Shown here: one piece after another, positions 62,536-64,000 of the stretch
How positions within the stretch are numbered: position 1 is the stretch's first letter
Layout: every line of letters begins with the position of its first letter
Source: Bin87 sp965203985
Lineage (GTDB): Bacteria > Chloroflexota > Dehalococcoidia > Lucifugimonadales > UBA3495
NCBI GenBank assembly: GCA_965203985.1
Contig: CBDBDS010000001.1
Span: 62,001-126,000 of the forward strand
Length of the DNA: 64,000 nucleotides
Direction: 5' to 3'
Made by a program: the position numbers and the translations under genes
Notes under the pieces: generated by a model
Database searches by the model: none
What the model was told of the DNA's origin: nothing
Seen by the model: the letters and a program-made list of their open reading frames with translations, nothing else

Positions 62536-62824
62536 CGTCAGCAGCAGGATTTACGGGATTTCAGGATTGGACAGGATTGGTAGCGCGCCGCCGAACGGCC
62601 CCAATCCCGTCCATCCTGTGCATCCATGCAAATTCCCCCCATCCTGATAATCCGCAACTCACGTGTACCCGGCTTGTCATTGCGAGGCGCTTGCGCCGTG
62701 GCAATCTCGACGCCGTAGCAGCGACGGCTACCCGGCCGCAACGAGATTGCCACGCTGCGCTCGCAATGACACTTACTCCCCAATCCTGATAATCCGCAAA
62801 TCTGGAAAATCCTGCTTCTGACGG
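62536..62824. repeat. Dispersed palindromic repeat, copy D (full-length nested palindrome)
   Basis: A 289-bp element. The outer arms (62536-62570 and 62780-62824) pair as CGTCAGCAGCAGGATT... and ...AATCCTGCTTCTGACG; the core at 62675-62771 has perfect TGTCATTGCGAG / CTCGCAATGACA ends and an inner GCAATCTCG / CGAGATTGC pair. The left half also holds TCCATCCTGTGCATC, shared with the inverted repeat at 35458. No gene is seen in 62506-63156. Confidence 0.8.
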
Positions 62825-62890
62825 TTCCCCCCCGCCGGCCCCAATCTTGTTCATACGCTAATCCATACATGCTTTTCCGGGGCATACCCG

Positions 62891-62925
62891 TTGCATGATA
62901 CCGTTCGATGGTGTATATTCCATCG
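62891..62925 (+). promoter_or_regulatory. Promoter with an inverted repeat over the -10 box, ahead of the secreted protein
   Basis: TTGCAT (62891-62896), a 17-nt spacer and TATATT (62914-62919). The perfect 6-bp inverted repeat CGATGG / CCATCG (62906-62925, 8-nt gap) frames the -10 box, which would suit a repressor. The ATG at 63157 is about 230 nt downstream, so the leader is long or another promoter is used. Confidence 0.45.
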
Positions 62926-63156
62926 GCCCGTCGCGGACGGGTTGCGGTTGCCGGAACTTCCGGCGCCGCGCTGGACTGTGAACCGCGTGTCGCATTGCCT
63001 TGATTGGCGCGCCACGTCGCTGCCCCGGCACGGAGGGAAGCCGGGAACGGTGGCAGGCCGGCAAACATCCATACTCCGCCGCCAACATAAATATCGCGGC
63101 GGCCCGGCCGGCTTTACCAAATCTCACCGCCGGCGGGGACGGGAGCGAAATCCAGG

Positions 63157-64000
63157 ATGCCTTCCCTCACCAGTCGCCGAACCGGCCCCGGTAGGCGGGT
63201 TCCGGCCTTGATTGCCGCCGGCAATATGTTCGCCCGGCGCAAATTCCAGATTCCGTTGATTGCGATCATGCTCGCCGTTGCCGTCATGGCAGCGGCGGCT
63301 AGCTCTGGGTCTCCGGCCCACGCCCAACAGGTTGACCAATCCCTCCCCCCCCTTGCCGACCTGACTATTGCCTCCCATATTCCTGGTCTCCAATCAGATC
63401 GCTGGCATGTTACCGTGAAGAACAACACCGTCGGGGCTCATCCGGGAATGCAGTTCCGTCTCGTAAAGGTGCGGATTACTCTATGGGATCCGGTACGCGG
63501 TACCAGTACGCAGATGTGGAACATCAGGAACCTGCCGCCCGGGGGCAGCGCGGTGAGGACGGTTGAAACCTTAACCAATGCGCCGAAAGCAACTGATGAA
63601 CCGCAATTTGTGCCGCAGCGATTATATGCCGAAATCATCGAATCTGACCCGGTGGAATTGCCGCGCTTCCGGTTCAACACTGCCACGGAAAACTGGGTCA
63701 TTGAGGACCGCCATGGTGGCTTCCCTGCGTCTGGGAGGACCTATTACGCCATCGGAGATGTCGCCCTCGATGTCGCCATATCTGACCGACTTCCGCTGGC
63801 AGGGGGAGCGACGACCTTCACGGTGGCTGTCCTCAATGACCCTGCCTACCTCCCTAGAATTTTAACCAGTTCCATACCTGCAGCGACTCAATATGCAACG
63901 GTGTTCGATACACAGGTCGAGATCAGCCTTTCGCCGGGCCTGTCCTTCGCCGCGACCCAGCCGGACGCGCCGTCCGGCACGACGTTCGATACGTCCACCG
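63157..64000 (+). CDS. N-terminal part of a large secreted protein, cut by the window end
   Basis: An open frame of 281 codons that runs off the window. The N-terminus is basic, followed by a hydrophobic stretch (IPLIAIMLAVAVMAAAA) and a cleavage-like SPAHAQQ site near residue 57; the second Met at residue 24 would give a more usual signal peptide. The mature part is strand-rich with Ig-like phrases (VKNNTVGAHPGMQFRLVKVRI, split as VKNNTVG / GMQFRLVKVRI, and VFDTQVEISLSPGLSF), as in DUF11-type surface repeat proteins. Function cannot be told from the part seen. It has no near neighbour on the same transcript. Confidence 0.65.
   Translation, partial: MPSLTSRRTGPGRRVPALIAAGNMFARRKFQIPLIAIMLAVAVMAAAASSGSPAHAQQVDQSLPPLADLTIASHIPGLQSDRWHVTVKNNTVGAHPGMQFRLVKVRITLWDPVRGTSTQMWNIRNLPPGGSAVRTVETLTNAPKATDEPQFVPQRLYAEIIESDPVELPRFRFNTATENWVIEDRHGGFPASGRTYYAIGDVALDVAISDRLPLAGGATTFTVAVLNDPAYLPRILTSSIPAATQYATVFDTQVEISLSPGLSFAATQPDAPSGTTFDTST

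Overview
The window looks like a chromosomal segment of a free-living, GC-rich bacterium, most likely a Chloroflexota lineage near Dehalococcoidia/SAR202. This rests on the mix of genes rather than on any alignment. The mix includes an Agl23-like (TIGR03663) glycosyltransferase, an LLM-class flavin oxidoreductase, GMC and aldo/keto oxidoreductases, several amidases, paired MFS carriers, a very short EF-Ts, a decayed chymotrypsin-like secreted protease and a 16S rRNA gene with no 23S or 5S beside it. The 16S gene would settle the placement.

Layout. 1-7.7 kb (mostly minus strand): alpha/beta hydrolase, gyrA, and a class-I glutamine-amidotransferase-fold protein that has lost its catalytic Cys and His; then hicBA, a vapB with a truncated vapC, an FAD amine-oxidase-like enzyme and a UPF0104 flippase-like membrane protein. 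7.7-13 kb: two tandem PaREP1/HEPN-like genes, the Agl23-like membrane glycosyltransferase and an amidase. 13.3-22.2 kb: an AcoX/NAD-kinase-like protein, a TauE/SafE exporter, trxB, a sugar-nucleotide epimerase, a dimeric alpha/beta-barrel protein, an LLM oxidoreductase, a frameshifted DUF6159 membrane protein, a divergent pyruvate kinase and a third PaREP1-like gene. 22.3-28.3 kb: gltBD behind a palindromic operator-like site. 28.5-32.1 kb: a coiled-coil membrane protein, rsfS, and a minus-strand thiL(frameshifted)-tsaE-tsaB-ndk run. 32.4-33.9 kb: 16S rRNA with a strong promoter and a terminator.

34-39.8 kb: two MFS transporters, a dienelactone hydrolase and a siroheme sulfite/nitrite reductase. 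39.9-47.7 kb: the classic rpsB-tsf-pyrH-frr-uppS-cdsA-dxr-rseP cluster on the minus strand, which links translation, pyrimidine kinase activity, isoprenoid and lipid-carrier synthesis and envelope proteolysis. 47.9-52.1 kb: a GatC-like/amidase pair, an aldo/keto reductase and a GMC oxidoreductase. 52.2-56.2 kb: an ABC-type ATPase plus TOPRIM (DUF3226-like) pair with the look of a split OLD/PARIS-type defence module, then a VWA protein. 56.2-59.7 kb: tRNA-Ala(GGC), a membrane-anchored unknown and a decayed S1 protease. 59.7-64 kb: an OmpR-type response regulator, its histidine kinase, a small exported helical protein, and the start of a large secreted protein that runs off the window.

Dispersed through the intergenic gaps is a family of nested palindromic repeats. 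Four share a core beginning TGTCATTGCGAG and ending CTCGCAATGACA, or close variants, and two of these are full ~285-bp nested palindromes. The least explained items are the dead amidotransferase in front of gyrA, the ATPase-TOPRIM pair, the palindromic repeat family, the three PaREP1-like genes and the toxin-antitoxin scar between hicBA and vapBC.
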